A stretch of DNA of 64,000 nucleotides from Halomonas sp. SpR1 (GCF_031010175.1 NZ_JAUAMB010000004.1:62001-126000), one strand, 5' to 3'; counted from the first letter of the stretch, positions 9,511 to 18,396 are shown. Made by a program: numbers and translations. Notes: generated from the sequence alone by a model not told the origin.

Positions 9511-10251
9511 TTACATTGCGTCGATATCAACGGAGGCCACATCCACGCCCACGTTGTGCACCACCATAAAGCTGCCTTCGCCATCGTTTTCAGCGCTCAA
9601 CAGTAAGTACTCCATCCGCTCAGCGCCTTCGATGGTGCGCTCATAAAGCATCGCATGATGAGTCACTAGCCTTGCAGCCACGCTCTCGGTGGTCATTACC
9701 TGCTCTTCAAAAACCACCGGCGGCGACCACAGGCTGTCTCCATTACCCCATACCCGCTGGTAGGTACAGCTGCGTGCTTCGTCACTGGTCGAGGTAAGCG
9801 TGACGGTCTGCGCGCCGATGCTGTCGGGCAGTTTGTCGTCACCGTTAATCAACTTATCGCCGTTTATCAAATTATCAAATTCGGCATCCGAGAGATGGGC
9901 AACACGGTAAAAGTCGAACAGCTTATATTCAAGCACCTGGCCATGCTCGATATTGGCCTGCAGCCAGGTGTCGTTATCCAGATAGAAACGTACCAGCTGC
10001 GCCCCTTGGCCAAGATCGACGTGCCCCACGGCTGCAATATGATGGTAGGCGTCGTCGTCCCAGCGAAACAGCGCATCGGGGTGGGCGCGCAGGCCAATCA
10101 GCTTGATATTGACGCGCCCATCCAGGCGTAGGCCCTCAAGGTCTTCCTGGCTGATGCCCATGGGCAGGCCCGCGGCTATCGGTCGGCCTGCATCGGGCTC
10201 GGGTGGCTTCTCCGTGGTAGCGCGAAAAAGTGCCTTGAGGGTGTTAAACAT
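9511..10251 (-). CDS. yjfK: DUF2491 family protein (YjfK-like)
   Basis: 246 residues, soluble, with no signal peptide. The central region (LKLIGLRAHPDALFRWDDD-like strand, then VRFYLDNDTWLQANIEHGQVLEYKLFDFYR) and the C-terminal ERMEYLLLSAENDGEGSFMVVHNVGVDV match my memory of the DUF2491 family. A small internal duplication gives LINGD twice at about residues 130-140. It lies between the PspA-like and DUF350 genes exactly as yjfK does in E. coli. Function not known; family assignment rests mainly on synteny and size. Confidence 0.85.
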   Translation of the reverse strand: MFNTLKALFRATTEKPPEPDAGRPIAAGLPMGISQEDLEGLRLDGRVNIKLIGLRAHPDALFRWDDDAYHHIAAVGHVDLGQGAQLVRFYLDNDTWLQANIEHGQVLEYKLFDFYRVAHLSDAEFDNLINGDKLINGDDKLPDSIGAQTVTLTSTSDEARSCTYQRVWGNGDSLWSPPVVFEEQVMTTESVAARLVTHHAMLYERTIEGAERMEYLLLSAENDGEGSFMVVHNVGVDVASVDIDAM

Positions 10252-10297
10252 GGCCTGGCTCCCCAGTAAATTTAAACGCTGACTTACGCTTGACTCT

Positions 10298-10993
10298 TTA
10301 CCCTTGTGTGGCGTTTTTCTTCGCTTTCAGGCGCGCTAACACGTCGTCTGCTTTGCGGTTCTGACCACCCACCCCGGCTGCTTTCAAGCGGGCTTCCAGC
10401 GAGCTGCCGCTCTCTTCCGCGGCCATATCGTCAGCCGCCTGCATTTGCGCCGAGTTCAGCTGTTGGCGCTCTTTAATGCGCTCCAGGGATTCCATGGCGC
10501 TGCTCATGGCGCTGTTCTGACCCGAGTGGCGAGCGGCCACGGCGGATTGAGCTTTCTGCGCCGACTCAGTGGCTTTGACAACGCTTACCTGCTGCTTGAG
10601 CTGGCGAAGCTGGTTGTCTGTGCCGCGAATAGCGCCACGCAACTTTTCAATGCTGGCGTCGTACTCGCTAATGATGGCGCGCTCCGCTTCCAGGTCATCC
10701 TGCAGCGCCACCATGCGCTCGGCGACTTCCACCGCCAGCGCTTCTTCGCCTTTATCCAGCGCGGCCTCGGCGCTTTTTTCCAGCTCGGCGATTTTGCTTT
10801 CCAGCGTGTCGGCTTTATTGCTGTTTAGCTGACGCTGGCCCATCAGGCGGGTGAGCTCGGTTTTAGACTGACTCAAGTGGGTTTCTGAATCGCGGATTTC
10901 CTGGTCTAAAATGCGCAGCGCCTGGGAGTCCACTACCGCTTGGCCGGTTTCATTCGCTTTGCCGCGTAGGGCGGTCATAATTTTGCTTAACAT
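10298..10993 (-). CDS. yjfJ: PspA/IM30 family protein (YjfJ-like)
   Basis: 231 residues from MLSKIMTALRGKANETG. Almost entirely charged alpha-helix and coiled coil (AEAALDKGEEALAVEVAERMVALQDDLEAERA), the hallmark of the PspA/Vipp1 family, which bind and stabilise the inner membrane. The starting helix resembles the amphipathic N-terminal helix of PspA. An upstream GTG would add four residues, but GTGAG in front of the ATG at 10993 and the family N-terminus favour the shorter form. In this cluster it probably works with the DUF350 membrane protein instead of the pspBC system; that is inference. Confidence 0.9.
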   Translation of the reverse strand: MLSKIMTALRGKANETGQAVVDSQALRILDQEIRDSETHLSQSKTELTRLMGQRQLNSNKADTLESKIAELEKSAEAALDKGEEALAVEVAERMVALQDDLEAERAIISEYDASIEKLRGAIRGTDNQLRQLKQQVSVVKATESAQKAQSAVAARHSGQNSAMSSAMESLERIKERQQLNSAQMQAADDMAAEESGSSLEARLKAAGVGGQNRKADDVLARLKAKKNATQG

Positions 10994-11056
10994 AAATAAT
11001 CTCACTGGTAAGTGACGACAATGGTGGTACTGATGATAGGCGAACTGTTGCGAGTG

Positions 11057-11530
11057 TTATACGAAATGCGTCTGGATCAGTTCGGCGACTTCCATGGCCG
11101 CACTGGCCGTGGCGTGCAGCTCGGCGCAAATAGACTCAAGTTTGGAGTCGCCAAACAGCTGCCCATAAGCCACATAGAAGTCGTTGCCATCGATTTTGAC
11201 AATACCCACGGAGGCCAGCGGTAACGCAATGCCTTGGCGCAGCAGCACCTCGTTAAGCTCGGCGCTGTTTTTGACACCGTCTACGGCAGCGATGGAGGCC
11301 ATTGCGATCCACTCATTTTCGCTGCGCGAGAGGGTAATCGGCAAGTTGCCGTAATCGCTAAGCTCCCAGATCAGCGTCTGATTCGCCTCATCCAGGCTAA
11401 TAGTACCCTCAGGCCACTCAAGGGTCGTATCTCCAGTGCTGTTGGACGCTGGCTGACTGACTAACTTATATAGCTCGGTGGCGGTGATGCCGTTGGTAAC
11501 GGTAGGCGTAGTCAAAGCGATTTGCTCCAT
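11057..11530 (-). CDS. yjfI: DUF2170 family protein (YjfI-like)
   Basis: 157 residues, acidic and soluble. The segments IWELSDYGNLPITLSRSENEWIAMASI and FYVAYGQLFGDSKLESICAELHATA are consistent with the DUF2170 family, which heads the E. coli yjfIJKLMC operon. It is the first gene of this cluster; 63 bases separate it from the PspA-like start. Function unknown. Upstream the strong matB terminator isolates this operon from the malonate genes. Confidence 0.88.
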   Translation of the reverse strand: MEQIALTTPTVTNGITATELYKLVSQPASNSTGDTTLEWPEGTISLDEANQTLIWELSDYGNLPITLSRSENEWIAMASIAAVDGVKNSAELNEVLLRQGIALPLASVGIVKIDGNDFYVAYGQLFGDSKLESICAELHATASAAMEVAELIQTHFV

Positions 11531-11584
11531 CGTTCGTTAAGTGACCTTACCTTAACATTTCGTGGAGCAAATGGTTCCTTTTCG

Positions 11585-11611
11585 CAAAAAAAGCCCCGTC
11601 GGTTACGGGGC
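11585..11611 (-). terminator. Rho-independent terminator after matB
   Basis: On the minus strand a 7-bp stem GCCCCGT / ACGGGGC with a 5-base loop is followed directly by seven T residues. It lies 50 bases beyond the matB stop and should end the matPQMAB transcript before the yjfI promoter. Confidence 0.9.
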
Positions 11612-11661
11612 AAAAGGCCTGGGTAAAAGGCTGATAGAGGCTGTGCTTGCAGGACGGACGG

Positions 11662-13200
11662 CTAGGGGCTGCGGTAGGTGTCGTTGAACCGCTTGCGCAG
11701 TTCATTTTTCTGTACTTTGCCCATCGTATTGCGCGGCAGTTCATCGACAAAGAAGACCCGTTTGGGCTGCTTATACTTAGCCAGGCGACCATCTAAATGG
11801 GTAATTACTTTCTCCTCATCAAGCTGGTTTTCTCCAAGATCAGCGCCTGGCTGGCGAACGACAACGGCAGTAACGCCCTCGCCAAAGTCAGGATGTGGCA
11901 GGCCGATCACTGCGGATTCGGCCACTTGATCAAGCTCGTCAATTACCTGCTCTACCTCCTTGGGGTAGACGTTGTAGCCGCCGGAAATCACCAGGTCTTT
12001 GTCGCGACCGACGATATGCACATAGCCTTGCTCGTCGACCATGGCGAGATCGCCGGTAATAAAGAAGCCGTCGTCTAACAGCTCCTCACGGGTTTTTTCC
12101 GGCATCCGCCAGTAGCCGATAAACACATTGGGGCCACGAATCTGCAGCATACCAATCTCACCCAAAGGCACCTCAGCGCCGGTTTCCCGGTCGGTAATGC
12201 GCATCTCCACGCCGGGTAGCGGCATGCCCACGGTGCCTGCCCGCCTGGCGCCGTCATAAGGGTTGGAGAGGTTCATATTGGTTTCGGTCATACCGTAGCG
12301 CTCAAGAATCGCATGGCCGGTTTTGGCTTCAAAGGCTTCGTGAGTTTCGGCGGTGAGCGGAGCAGAGCCGGAAACGAACAGCCGCATATGGGCGGTGGCT
12401 TCCGGGGTCAGGCGCTCGTCCTGCACCAAGCGGGTATAGAAAGTGGGAACGCCCATCATCACGCTGCCGCGGGGCAGTTCTTCAAAGATTACGTCGGCAT
12501 CAAATTTGGGCAGAAACAGCATGCTGGCGCCGGACATCAAGGTGACGTTGCAGGCGACGAACAATCCATGGGTGTGAAAGATCGGCAGCGCATGGATTAG
12601 CCGATCATCAGCGCTGAAGTGCCACGCCTTGGCCAGGGTTTCGGCGTTAGAGGCGAGGTTTTTGTGCGTCAGCATGGCACCTTTGGAGCGCCCGGTGGTA
12701 CCCGAGGTGTAAAGGATAGCGGCCAGGTCGCGCTCGCCAAGCGCCACGATATCTTCCCGTGGCGTTGCCGCTTGGGCGGTTTCCATCAGGCTGCCATCGG
12801 CGGCGCTGCCCAGGGTGACCACCGCCGGGCAGCCTGTTTCCACAGCAAGCGCCCGTGCTTGCTCTTCTAATTTGGGGCGACAAACAAACAGTGCAGGCTC
12901 GGCATCATTTAGAAAGTAGCGAATCTCATCGCCGGTATAGCCCGTATTGAGGGGTAAATAGACACCGCCTATACGCAGGCAGGCCAGGTAAAGCAAAATG
13001 GCTTCCGGGCTTTTATCCACCTGTACGGCGACGCGATCGCCTTGCTGAACGCCTAGCTCGGTTAGCGCACCGGCAAGCTGCGCGCTGATGGTTAGCGCAT
13101 CGGCGTAGCTATAGCGGCGGCCATCGCGGGTGGTAATAAAATCGGCCTCTGCACGCTGGCGCATTTTGGCCGCAAGGGTTTCAAATAGGTTATGGCTCAT
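11662..13200 (-). CDS. matB: Malonate--CoA ligase (malonyl-CoA synthetase)
   Basis: 512 residues, an ANL-superfamily acyl-CoA synthetase. The ATP loop YTSGTTGRSKGAMLTHKN, the ERYGMTETNM motif, the hinge FFITGDLAMVDEQGYVHIVGRDKDLVISGGYNVYP and the C-terminal lysine in NTMGKVQK are all present. Family and context identify malonate as substrate: it would make malonyl-CoA from malonate, ATP and CoA in the cytoplasm. It overlaps matA by four bases (ATGA) and is the last gene of the malonate operon. Length is normal for MatB. Confidence 0.95.
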   Translation of the reverse strand: MSHNLFETLAAKMRQRAEADFITTRDGRRYSYADALTISAQLAGALTELGVQQGDRVAVQVDKSPEAILLYLACLRIGGVYLPLNTGYTGDEIRYFLNDAEPALFVCRPKLEEQARALAVETGCPAVVTLGSAADGSLMETAQAATPREDIVALGERDLAAILYTSGTTGRSKGAMLTHKNLASNAETLAKAWHFSADDRLIHALPIFHTHGLFVACNVTLMSGASMLFLPKFDADVIFEELPRGSVMMGVPTFYTRLVQDERLTPEATAHMRLFVSGSAPLTAETHEAFEAKTGHAILERYGMTETNMNLSNPYDGARRAGTVGMPLPGVEMRITDRETGAEVPLGEIGMLQIRGPNVFIGYWRMPEKTREELLDDGFFITGDLAMVDEQGYVHIVGRDKDLVISGGYNVYPKEVEQVIDELDQVAESAVIGLPHPDFGEGVTAVVVRQPGADLGENQLDEEKVITHLDGRLAKYKQPKRVFFVDELPRNTMGKVQKNELRKRFNDTYRSP

Positions 13201-14564
13201 TTGGTGGTTTCTCCCTTGGCCAGCTTGCGGGCGCGTTTGGCGAGGTCGCGCACCTCATTTGAGCAAGCAACGGTCGCCTTAGCGGTATAGTTTTCGTGGT
13301 TGCGTTCGATATCGTCCAGCACATAGAGGTAGTTGACCATCAGGCCTGCAGCCTGTTTAAAGCCCTTCTCGGAGATATCGCCCAACCAGTTAATACGGTG
13401 GAGTTCGGCGCCGTTGCCGAGGTGAAAGCGGGCCACTGGGTTGAGCGGCAGGCCGTGGCGGTTCTTCTCTTCGACCAGGTAGCGGGCGGCCAGCGGGCGA
13501 ATAATGGCTTTGAGCTCCTCTTCGCGGGGTTTGTCCTGATGCCACCCCGATATTTCAAGCCCTTTGAGTGACTTACGCATCGAAGCGGGAAGCTGCTCAT
13601 CATCACGCTGCTCCTGCAACCACTGGGCGAAGCCAGGCACCGGCGAGAGGGTGACGAAGTATTTAAGCTGCGGCAGCTCCTGGGAGAGCTCTTGCACTAC
13701 CTGCTTGATCAAAAAGTTACCGAAGGAGATACCGCGCAGCCCGGTCTGGCAGTTGCTAATGCCGAAGAACGCCGCGGTATCGGCATCCTCGGGCTCATCG
13801 ATGGCTTTTTTAGTATGGCTACTTTCGCCCGACAAGATGGGTTGGATGCGGCTGGGCAGACCCTTATGCAGGGCCACTTCCACAAAGATCAGCGGCTCGT
13901 CGCCAATCGCCGGGTGGAAGAAGGCGAAGCAGCGACGGTCGCGGGCGTCTAGCCGCCGACGCAGGTCGTCCCAATCCTGTATTTCGTGTACCGCTTCATA
14001 GCGGATAATCTTCTCTAGTATCGACGCGGGCGTATTCCAATCAATACGCTTGAGCATCAAAAAGCCGCGGTTGAACCAGGAGCCGAACAGGTGGGCGAAA
14101 TCGTCGTCAATAGCCGCCAGCTCGGGCTGTTCGCGCAGTAAGCCCAACAGGTCTTCGCGCATTTTAACCAGCTCATAGGTGCCGTCGCTGGCCAGGTTTA
14201 AGCGCCGGAAAAGCTCTTGGCGCCGCGGCTCGCAGGCTTCAAACAGGCGCTGTAGCGATGGGTTGTCGCGGGCCTCCTGATAGGCCAGGTAGGCTGCGTC
14301 AATGGGGCCGGGCTCGGCCGCAAAGTCAGTCGTCAGGCGGGCAAAGAAGTGGCTCTTTTCAGCCGCCGAAAGGCGCTGGTAAATTGCCAGGGCTCGGCTC
14401 GCCAGCGCGATGCTGGAGGCTTCGCCATCGCTTTCCAACAGCTTGTGGCAGGCGTTAACCAACTGCCCATGGTCGGGTGTCAAGGTCTCGGGATGGCGGC
14501 GGCGCAACAGCGCATCACGCTGGGTGATGTTGTTGAACAGCTCCTGCAAAAACAGCATGTTCAT
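13197..14564 (-). CDS. matA: Malonyl-CoA decarboxylase
   Basis: 455 residues, matching the malonyl-CoA decarboxylase family: an N-terminal helical domain (FARLTTDFAAEPGPIDAAYLAYQEA), then the catalytic acetyltransferase-like domain with CFAFFHPAIGDEPLIFVEVALHKGLPS, YFVTLSPVPGFAQWL, and the histidine in RFHLGNGAELHRINWLGD. It converts malonyl-CoA to acetyl-CoA and CO2. Start ATG at 14564; 11 bases separate it from the TRAP large subunit gene, and its stop overlaps the matB start. This pairs uptake, activation and decarboxylation of malonate in one operon. Confidence 0.95.
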   Translation of the reverse strand: MNMLFLQELFNNITQRDALLRRRHPETLTPDHGQLVNACHKLLESDGEASSIALASRALAIYQRLSAAEKSHFFARLTTDFAAEPGPIDAAYLAYQEARDNPSLQRLFEACEPRRQELFRRLNLASDGTYELVKMREDLLGLLREQPELAAIDDDFAHLFGSWFNRGFLMLKRIDWNTPASILEKIIRYEAVHEIQDWDDLRRRLDARDRRCFAFFHPAIGDEPLIFVEVALHKGLPSRIQPILSGESSHTKKAIDEPEDADTAAFFGISNCQTGLRGISFGNFLIKQVVQELSQELPQLKYFVTLSPVPGFAQWLQEQRDDEQLPASMRKSLKGLEISGWHQDKPREEELKAIIRPLAARYLVEEKNRHGLPLNPVARFHLGNGAELHRINWLGDISEKGFKQAAGLMVNYLYVLDDIERNHENYTAKATVACSNEVRDLAKRARKLAKGETTK

Positions 14565-14575
14565 GGTCGAACTCC

Positions 14576-15910
14576 TTAACCCATGATCAAGTTAGGTAGC
14601 CAAAGCGCGATGCCTGGGAAGAGACACAGCAGCAAGATACCCAGCACCATGCACAGCGCGTAGGGCAAGCTCCCCATCAGAATGTCGCGCAGCGAAATAT
14701 CCGGCGCGATGCCTTTAATAATGAACAGGTTAAGACCCACCGGCGGCGTGATCAGACCGATCTCCAGGTTGATGGTCAAAATCACCGCAAACCAATAGGG
14801 GTCGAAGTTAGCGGCCAGGATGATAGGCAACAGAATCGGCGCGGTCATCACGATCACCGCCACGGGGGGCAGGAAGAAACCGGCGACCAACAGGAAGAGG
14901 TTGATCACCCCCATCAGTGCCCAGCGGTTGATCTCCAGATCAGCAATTGCCGCTGCTACGGTTTGGGTAATAAACATGGAGGAGAGCGCGTAGGCGAACA
15001 CTTCGGCGGTGGCGATGACTAGCATAATCATCACGCTTTCGCGTAGTGAGTCGCGCATGATCAACTTGATCGGGCCCAACTGCCACATGCGGTAGATCAG
15101 AATAGCCAGCGCCAAACACAGGAATGCACCGACCCCCGCTGCTTCCGAAGGTGTTGCCACCCCGCCGTAGAGCGCAAACAGGATACCTGCGACGACGCCC
15201 AGGAAAGGCAGAACCCGGACGAGTGCTTTCAGGTTGGTATCGACATTCTGTTTGACTGTTTGCTTGAGCCGCTCGGCGGACTCGGCCATCGGGTTGTTGT
15301 AGCCACCGGCCATCTTGCAGGCGATCATCGTCCAGATCATGAACAGGCCCGCGAGCATAAAGCCCGGCACCACCCCGGCTATAAACAGTCGCCCAATGGA
15401 GGTTTCGGTGGAGATGCCGTAGATGATCATGGTGACCGACGGCGGAATCAGAATTCCCAGGGTGCCGCCCGCGGCAATACAGCCTGCTGCAACGCCATCG
15501 GGGTAGCCGCGGATGCGCATTTCAGGAATGCCCATTTTGCCAATTGCCGCACAGGTGGCGGGGGACGAACCCGAGAGCGCAGCAAAAATCGAGCAGGCGC
15601 CGATATTGGAGACCGCCAAGCCGCCGGGAAGTTTGCCCATCCAGAGATCCAAGGAGCGATACAGATCGCGCCCGGTGGGGGAAGAGGCTACTGCGGCACC
15701 CATCAGAATAAACATCGGGATGGCGACAAAACCAAACTCGGCGATGCGATCAAAAAAGGTTTCCCCGAAGTAGGTGAGCTCGGAAAGGCCGCGGTCGTAG
15801 AGCAGCGCCAGCAGCGATACGCCGCCCAGGGCAAAAGCGATAGGGGTGCCAATGGCCATCAGCACAATCAGCGCGATGGCGACAATAATACCTAAGGTAA
15901 TGGGATCCAT
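14576..15910 (-). CDS. matM: TRAP transporter large permease (DctM type), malonate
   Basis: 444 residues, very hydrophobic, with about 12 predicted membrane helices and the DctM family motifs SGSSPATCAAIGKMGIPEM, ILIPPSVTMIIYGI and TPPVGLNLFIIKGIAPD. It is the sodium-coupled translocating subunit of the TRAP importer in the inner membrane. It starts two bases after the small subunit gene and precedes matA, so the substrate is very probably malonate. Length is standard for DctM. Confidence 0.94.
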   Translation of the reverse strand: MDPITLGIIVAIALIVLMAIGTPIAFALGGVSLLALLYDRGLSELTYFGETFFDRIAEFGFVAIPMFILMGAAVASSPTGRDLYRSLDLWMGKLPGGLAVSNIGACSIFAALSGSSPATCAAIGKMGIPEMRIRGYPDGVAAGCIAAGGTLGILIPPSVTMIIYGISTETSIGRLFIAGVVPGFMLAGLFMIWTMIACKMAGGYNNPMAESAERLKQTVKQNVDTNLKALVRVLPFLGVVAGILFALYGGVATPSEAAGVGAFLCLALAILIYRMWQLGPIKLIMRDSLRESVMIMLVIATAEVFAYALSSMFITQTVAAAIADLEINRWALMGVINLFLLVAGFFLPPVAVIVMTAPILLPIILAANFDPYWFAVILTINLEIGLITPPVGLNLFIIKGIAPDISLRDILMGSLPYALCMVLGILLLCLFPGIALWLPNLIMG

Positions 15911-15912
15911 AC

Positions 15913-16434
15913 TCAGCTCTCCCCACGCAATATTTCAGCCACATACTGCAGCGACAGTAGAGTGGCACCGACGGCCATGGGCAGTAACGCGGGCCACAAC
16001 GGCGGGTTCCATACCGAGCCAGTCGTCCATTCACCGTGGAATGCTTCAGCCACATAAACCCAACTGGCATATGCCAGAGCGGCACAAAAACCTAACCCAA
16101 ACAGTGAAGCGATCAGACGCATGATGGTGCGGGTAATACCTCCCAACGCATCGGGAACGATGGTGATAGCGACGTGGCCACCGGTCATCAGCACGTAGGG
16201 GCTGCCCATTAACATCGCCGCCGTTACCGAGAAGATGGTGAATTCGGTTTGCCAACTGGTGCTCATTCCGAGTAAGTAGCGAATAAAGACCATCTGGCAA
16301 ATCACTAATACGCCAGCGATAAACATGGCGCAGGCCAAATAGGCGCAAAGCCGCGAGAGCTTATCCATAACGCGGATATAGCCGCCGATGATGCCCCCGC
16401 GCGCCAGGGCATTTTGAGTCGTTACAGGTGCCAT
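15913..16434 (-). CDS. matQ: TRAP transporter small permease (DctQ type), malonate
   Basis: 173 residues with four predicted membrane helices: about 30-52 (CAYLACAMFIAGVLVICQMVF), 67-87, 107-128 and 148-166. The W-x-T/E-E-like segment TSWQTEFTIFSVTAAMLMGSPYV after helix 1 is typical of DctQ. It bridges the binding protein and MatM. GAGGGA lies just upstream of the ATG at 16434. A stable hairpin separates it from the matP gene. Confidence 0.92.
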   Translation of the reverse strand: MAPVTTQNALARGGIIGGYIRVMDKLSRLCAYLACAMFIAGVLVICQMVFIRYLLGMSTSWQTEFTIFSVTAAMLMGSPYVLMTGGHVAITIVPDALGGITRTIMRLIASLFGLGFCAALAYASWVYVAEAFHGEWTTGSVWNPPLWPALLPMAVGATLLSLQYVAEILRGES

Positions 16435-16472
16435 ATTTCCCTCGACAAGCTAAGTAAGCATCAGTAGAAAAT

Positions 16473-16494
16473 GGCCACTCCAAGAGGAGTGGCC
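16473..16494 (-). terminator. Intercistronic stem-loop between matP and matQ
   Basis: A perfect 9-bp stem GGCCACTCC / GGAGTGGCC with a 4-base loop, followed on the minus strand by ATTTTC. It sits between the binding-protein stop and the small permease start and may act as a partial terminator or 3-prime end stabiliser that raises matP expression over matQM. Confidence 0.7.
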
Positions 16495-16511
16495 GCGCCG
16501 TTAGGCATTGC

Positions 16512-17507
16512 TTACTCGACGGCTAGCGCCGCATCGATAATGGCTTGGCCGTTGGGAACATTCTCGGCAAAGTTTTTGTAAGAGGTCTCCCGGGCGATTT
16601 CGAGCCAGGCGTTGTAATCGTCCTCGCTCATGCTGACCACCTCCACGCCATTCTCTTCGTAAAGATCGACCATCTGCTGATCAATGGCGGCGGCCTCTTC
16701 AGCAAAGAACGCTTCCGCCGCTTCACCGGCTTCCATCAGCGCCGCTTGCTGCTCTTCGTTAAGCCCTTGCCACACCTGCTCGGAGATCAGAATCGGCTCG
16801 TACATGAACCACAGTGCGAAGTCGCCCGGTTCGGTCAAACACTCGACCTGCTCGTAGAGGCGGAAAGAGATAAACGACATGGACGAAGTGTTAGCGGCGT
16901 CCAGTACGCCGGTTTGCATGGCGGTGTAAACCTCAGAAGAGGGCATTGAGGCGATGGAAGCACCGGCGGCTTCCAGCATCTCTTCAAAGGCGGGCCCTGC
17001 GGCACGCAGGTTTTGCCCCTCGACGGTATCGGGGGAGGTAATGCATCGCTCGCTAGAAGCAAAACCACCAGAAAGCCAGGCATCTGCAAGTACCCGACCC
17101 CCGCCTTCGAGAATCACATCTTTGATCATCTCCATGTATGCAGAGTCGTTGAGACGCTGGGCATGGGCTTGGTTGCGCACCAAGCCGGGCATCAGTGTTG
17201 CAGAGAACTCCGGGTGGCGACCGCTGGCGTAATCCAGCGGTAGCGAAGTGATATCCAGGCGGCCCCGAGCCAGGGCGCCCCACTGTTCGCGTGCTTTAAA
17301 CAACGATTGGCCGGGGTAGACTTCTATGGTCAGGCCAACATCCGCATCGGCCACGTGGCGGGCCATCATTTGCACCATTTCGTCGCGTACATCCCCCTGA
17401 CCACCGGGGAATTGATGCGACGCGCGTAGCACGGTATCTGCAGAAGCGTGGGAAGCCGCAATGGCGAGGCCGAGGGCGGCTGCAGTTGAGATCAAATAGC
17501 GTTGCAT
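16512..17507 (-). CDS. matP: TRAP transporter solute-binding protein (DctP type), malonate
   Basis: 331 residues starting MQRYLISTAAALGLAIAASHASA, a clear Sec signal peptide with cleavage near residue 23. The DctP fold is supported by LRASHQFPGGQGDVRDEMV, GGRVLADAWLSGGF, the binding-site helix PSSEVYTAMQTGVLDAANTS and the EEAAAIDQQMVDLYEENGV tail. I placed the start at 17507, where GGAGA lies eight bases upstream; the longer frame adds an implausible N-terminus. It is first in the operon and divergent from a GntR regulator. Substrate assignment (malonate) is from the downstream matA and matB. Confidence 0.93.
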   Translation of the reverse strand: MQRYLISTAAALGLAIAASHASADTVLRASHQFPGGQGDVRDEMVQMMARHVADADVGLTIEVYPGQSLFKAREQWGALARGRLDITSLPLDYASGRHPEFSATLMPGLVRNQAHAQRLNDSAYMEMIKDVILEGGGRVLADAWLSGGFASSERCITSPDTVEGQNLRAAGPAFEEMLEAAGASIASMPSSEVYTAMQTGVLDAANTSSMSFISFRLYEQVECLTEPGDFALWFMYEPILISEQVWQGLNEEQQAALMEAGEAAEAFFAEEAAAIDQQMVDLYEENGVEVVSMSEDDYNAWLEIARETSYKNFAENVPNGQAIIDAALAVE

Positions 17508-17557
17508 GTGGCGTCTCCAACGATTGTTGTTGTGGTCTTGGATTGGCTTTTTGTATC

Positions 17558-17620
17558 TATCAGTCGAGCTGATATATATATCAATAGGCGCTACGTATGC
17601 TAATGTCAACTACATGACAT
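17558..17620. promoter_or_regulatory. Cluster of three palindromes in the matP / GntR divergent region
   Basis: Three inverted repeats lie between the divergent starts: TATCAG-5-CTGATA at 17558-17574, the perfect 14-mer TGATATATATATCA at 17570-17583 (overlapping the first), and ATGTCA-6-TGACAT at 17603-17620. They are good candidate operators for the adjacent GntR regulator controlling both itself and matP. Confidence 0.6.
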
Positions 17621-17662
17621 CCTTAAATGGCTAAGATCAGTCGTGATCCAAGGAGGTAAAAC

Positions 17663-18346
17663 ATGACGGGCACCAAGCGGTCCAACGCTCAGCGATTAAG
17701 GGATTCCCTTGAGGATGACATTATCAATGGCCGTCGTTTACCGGGAGAGCGGCTGGATCCAGAAGCCTTGGGCCGTGAGTTTCAGGTTTCGCGAACACCG
17801 GTGCGCGAAGCCTTTCAGCAGTTGGTCGCCAGCGGCCTGGTGACGGTTTCGCCCAAAAAAGGCACCTTTGTGGCGAAAGTGGGGATTGACCAACTGATTG
17901 AGATGTTCGAGGTGATGGCGGAACTTGAAGGCATGTGTGGCCGCCTGGCGGCACGGCGGATTACCGAGCATGAGTTGGCCGCATTAAAAGAAGCCCTCCA
18001 GCGCTGTGAAGCAGCGGCGCTGGCCGGTGATAGCGACGAGTACTATTACGAAAACGAGGGTTTTCACGACTGTATCTACACTGCGAGCCACAACGCTTTT
18101 CTGGCCAGCGAAGCGCGCCAACTGAAACAGCGCTTAAAGCCCTACCGGCGTTTACAGCTGCAGGTACGACAAAGGGTGAACAGTTCACTTCGCGAACATG
18201 AAATCATCGTGGAAGCCATTGAGCAGGGGGACTCCGTAGCGGCGCAGCAAGCACTGAGTGAGCATGTGTTGATTCAGGGCGAGCGCTTTAGTGACTTCGT
18301 TTCCAGCGTACGCCGCATGGAGGCACCGCTAGAAAAAACAGGCTAA
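17663..18346 (+). CDS. GntR/FadR-family regulator of the malonate operon
   Basis: 227 residues. N-terminal winged helix (about 8-75) with LDPEALGREFQVSRTPVREAFQQL and GLVTVSPKKGTFVAKV, then an all-helical FCD effector domain with the metal- or ligand-binding pattern EGFHDCIYTASHNAFL and LREHEIIVEAIEQGD. A strong AAGGAGG lies six bases ahead of the ATG. It is divergent from matP, matching the position of MatR in rhizobial malonate clusters; most likely it represses mat genes until malonate or malonyl-CoA is present. The identity as a MatR equivalent is inferred from position. Confidence 0.92.
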   Translation: MTGTKRSNAQRLRDSLEDDIINGRRLPGERLDPEALGREFQVSRTPVREAFQQLVASGLVTVSPKKGTFVAKVGIDQLIEMFEVMAELEGMCGRLAARRITEHELAALKEALQRCEAAALAGDSDEYYYENEGFHDCIYTASHNAFLASEARQLKQRLKPYRRLQLQVRQRVNSSLREHEIIVEAIEQGDSVAAQQALSEHVLIQGERFSDFVSSVRRMEAPLEKTG

Positions 18347-18358
18347 CTCAAGCCCTAA

Positions 18359-18396
18359 TTTCAGCCCCTAGTTTTAGCCCCTAGTCTTATCCCTAG
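18359..18396. repeat. Three tandem 12-13 bp repeats
   Basis: TTTCAGCCCCTAG, TTTTAGCCCCTAG and TCTTATCCCTAG follow one another directly after the GntR stop. No coding function and no clear terminator; origin by slippage is likely. Confidence 0.7.

Noticed and set aside
15260..15895. 211-codon open frame on the plus strand
   Set aside because: Antisense to the matM permease gene; composition (His, Gly, Arg rich) is typical of a shadow frame.
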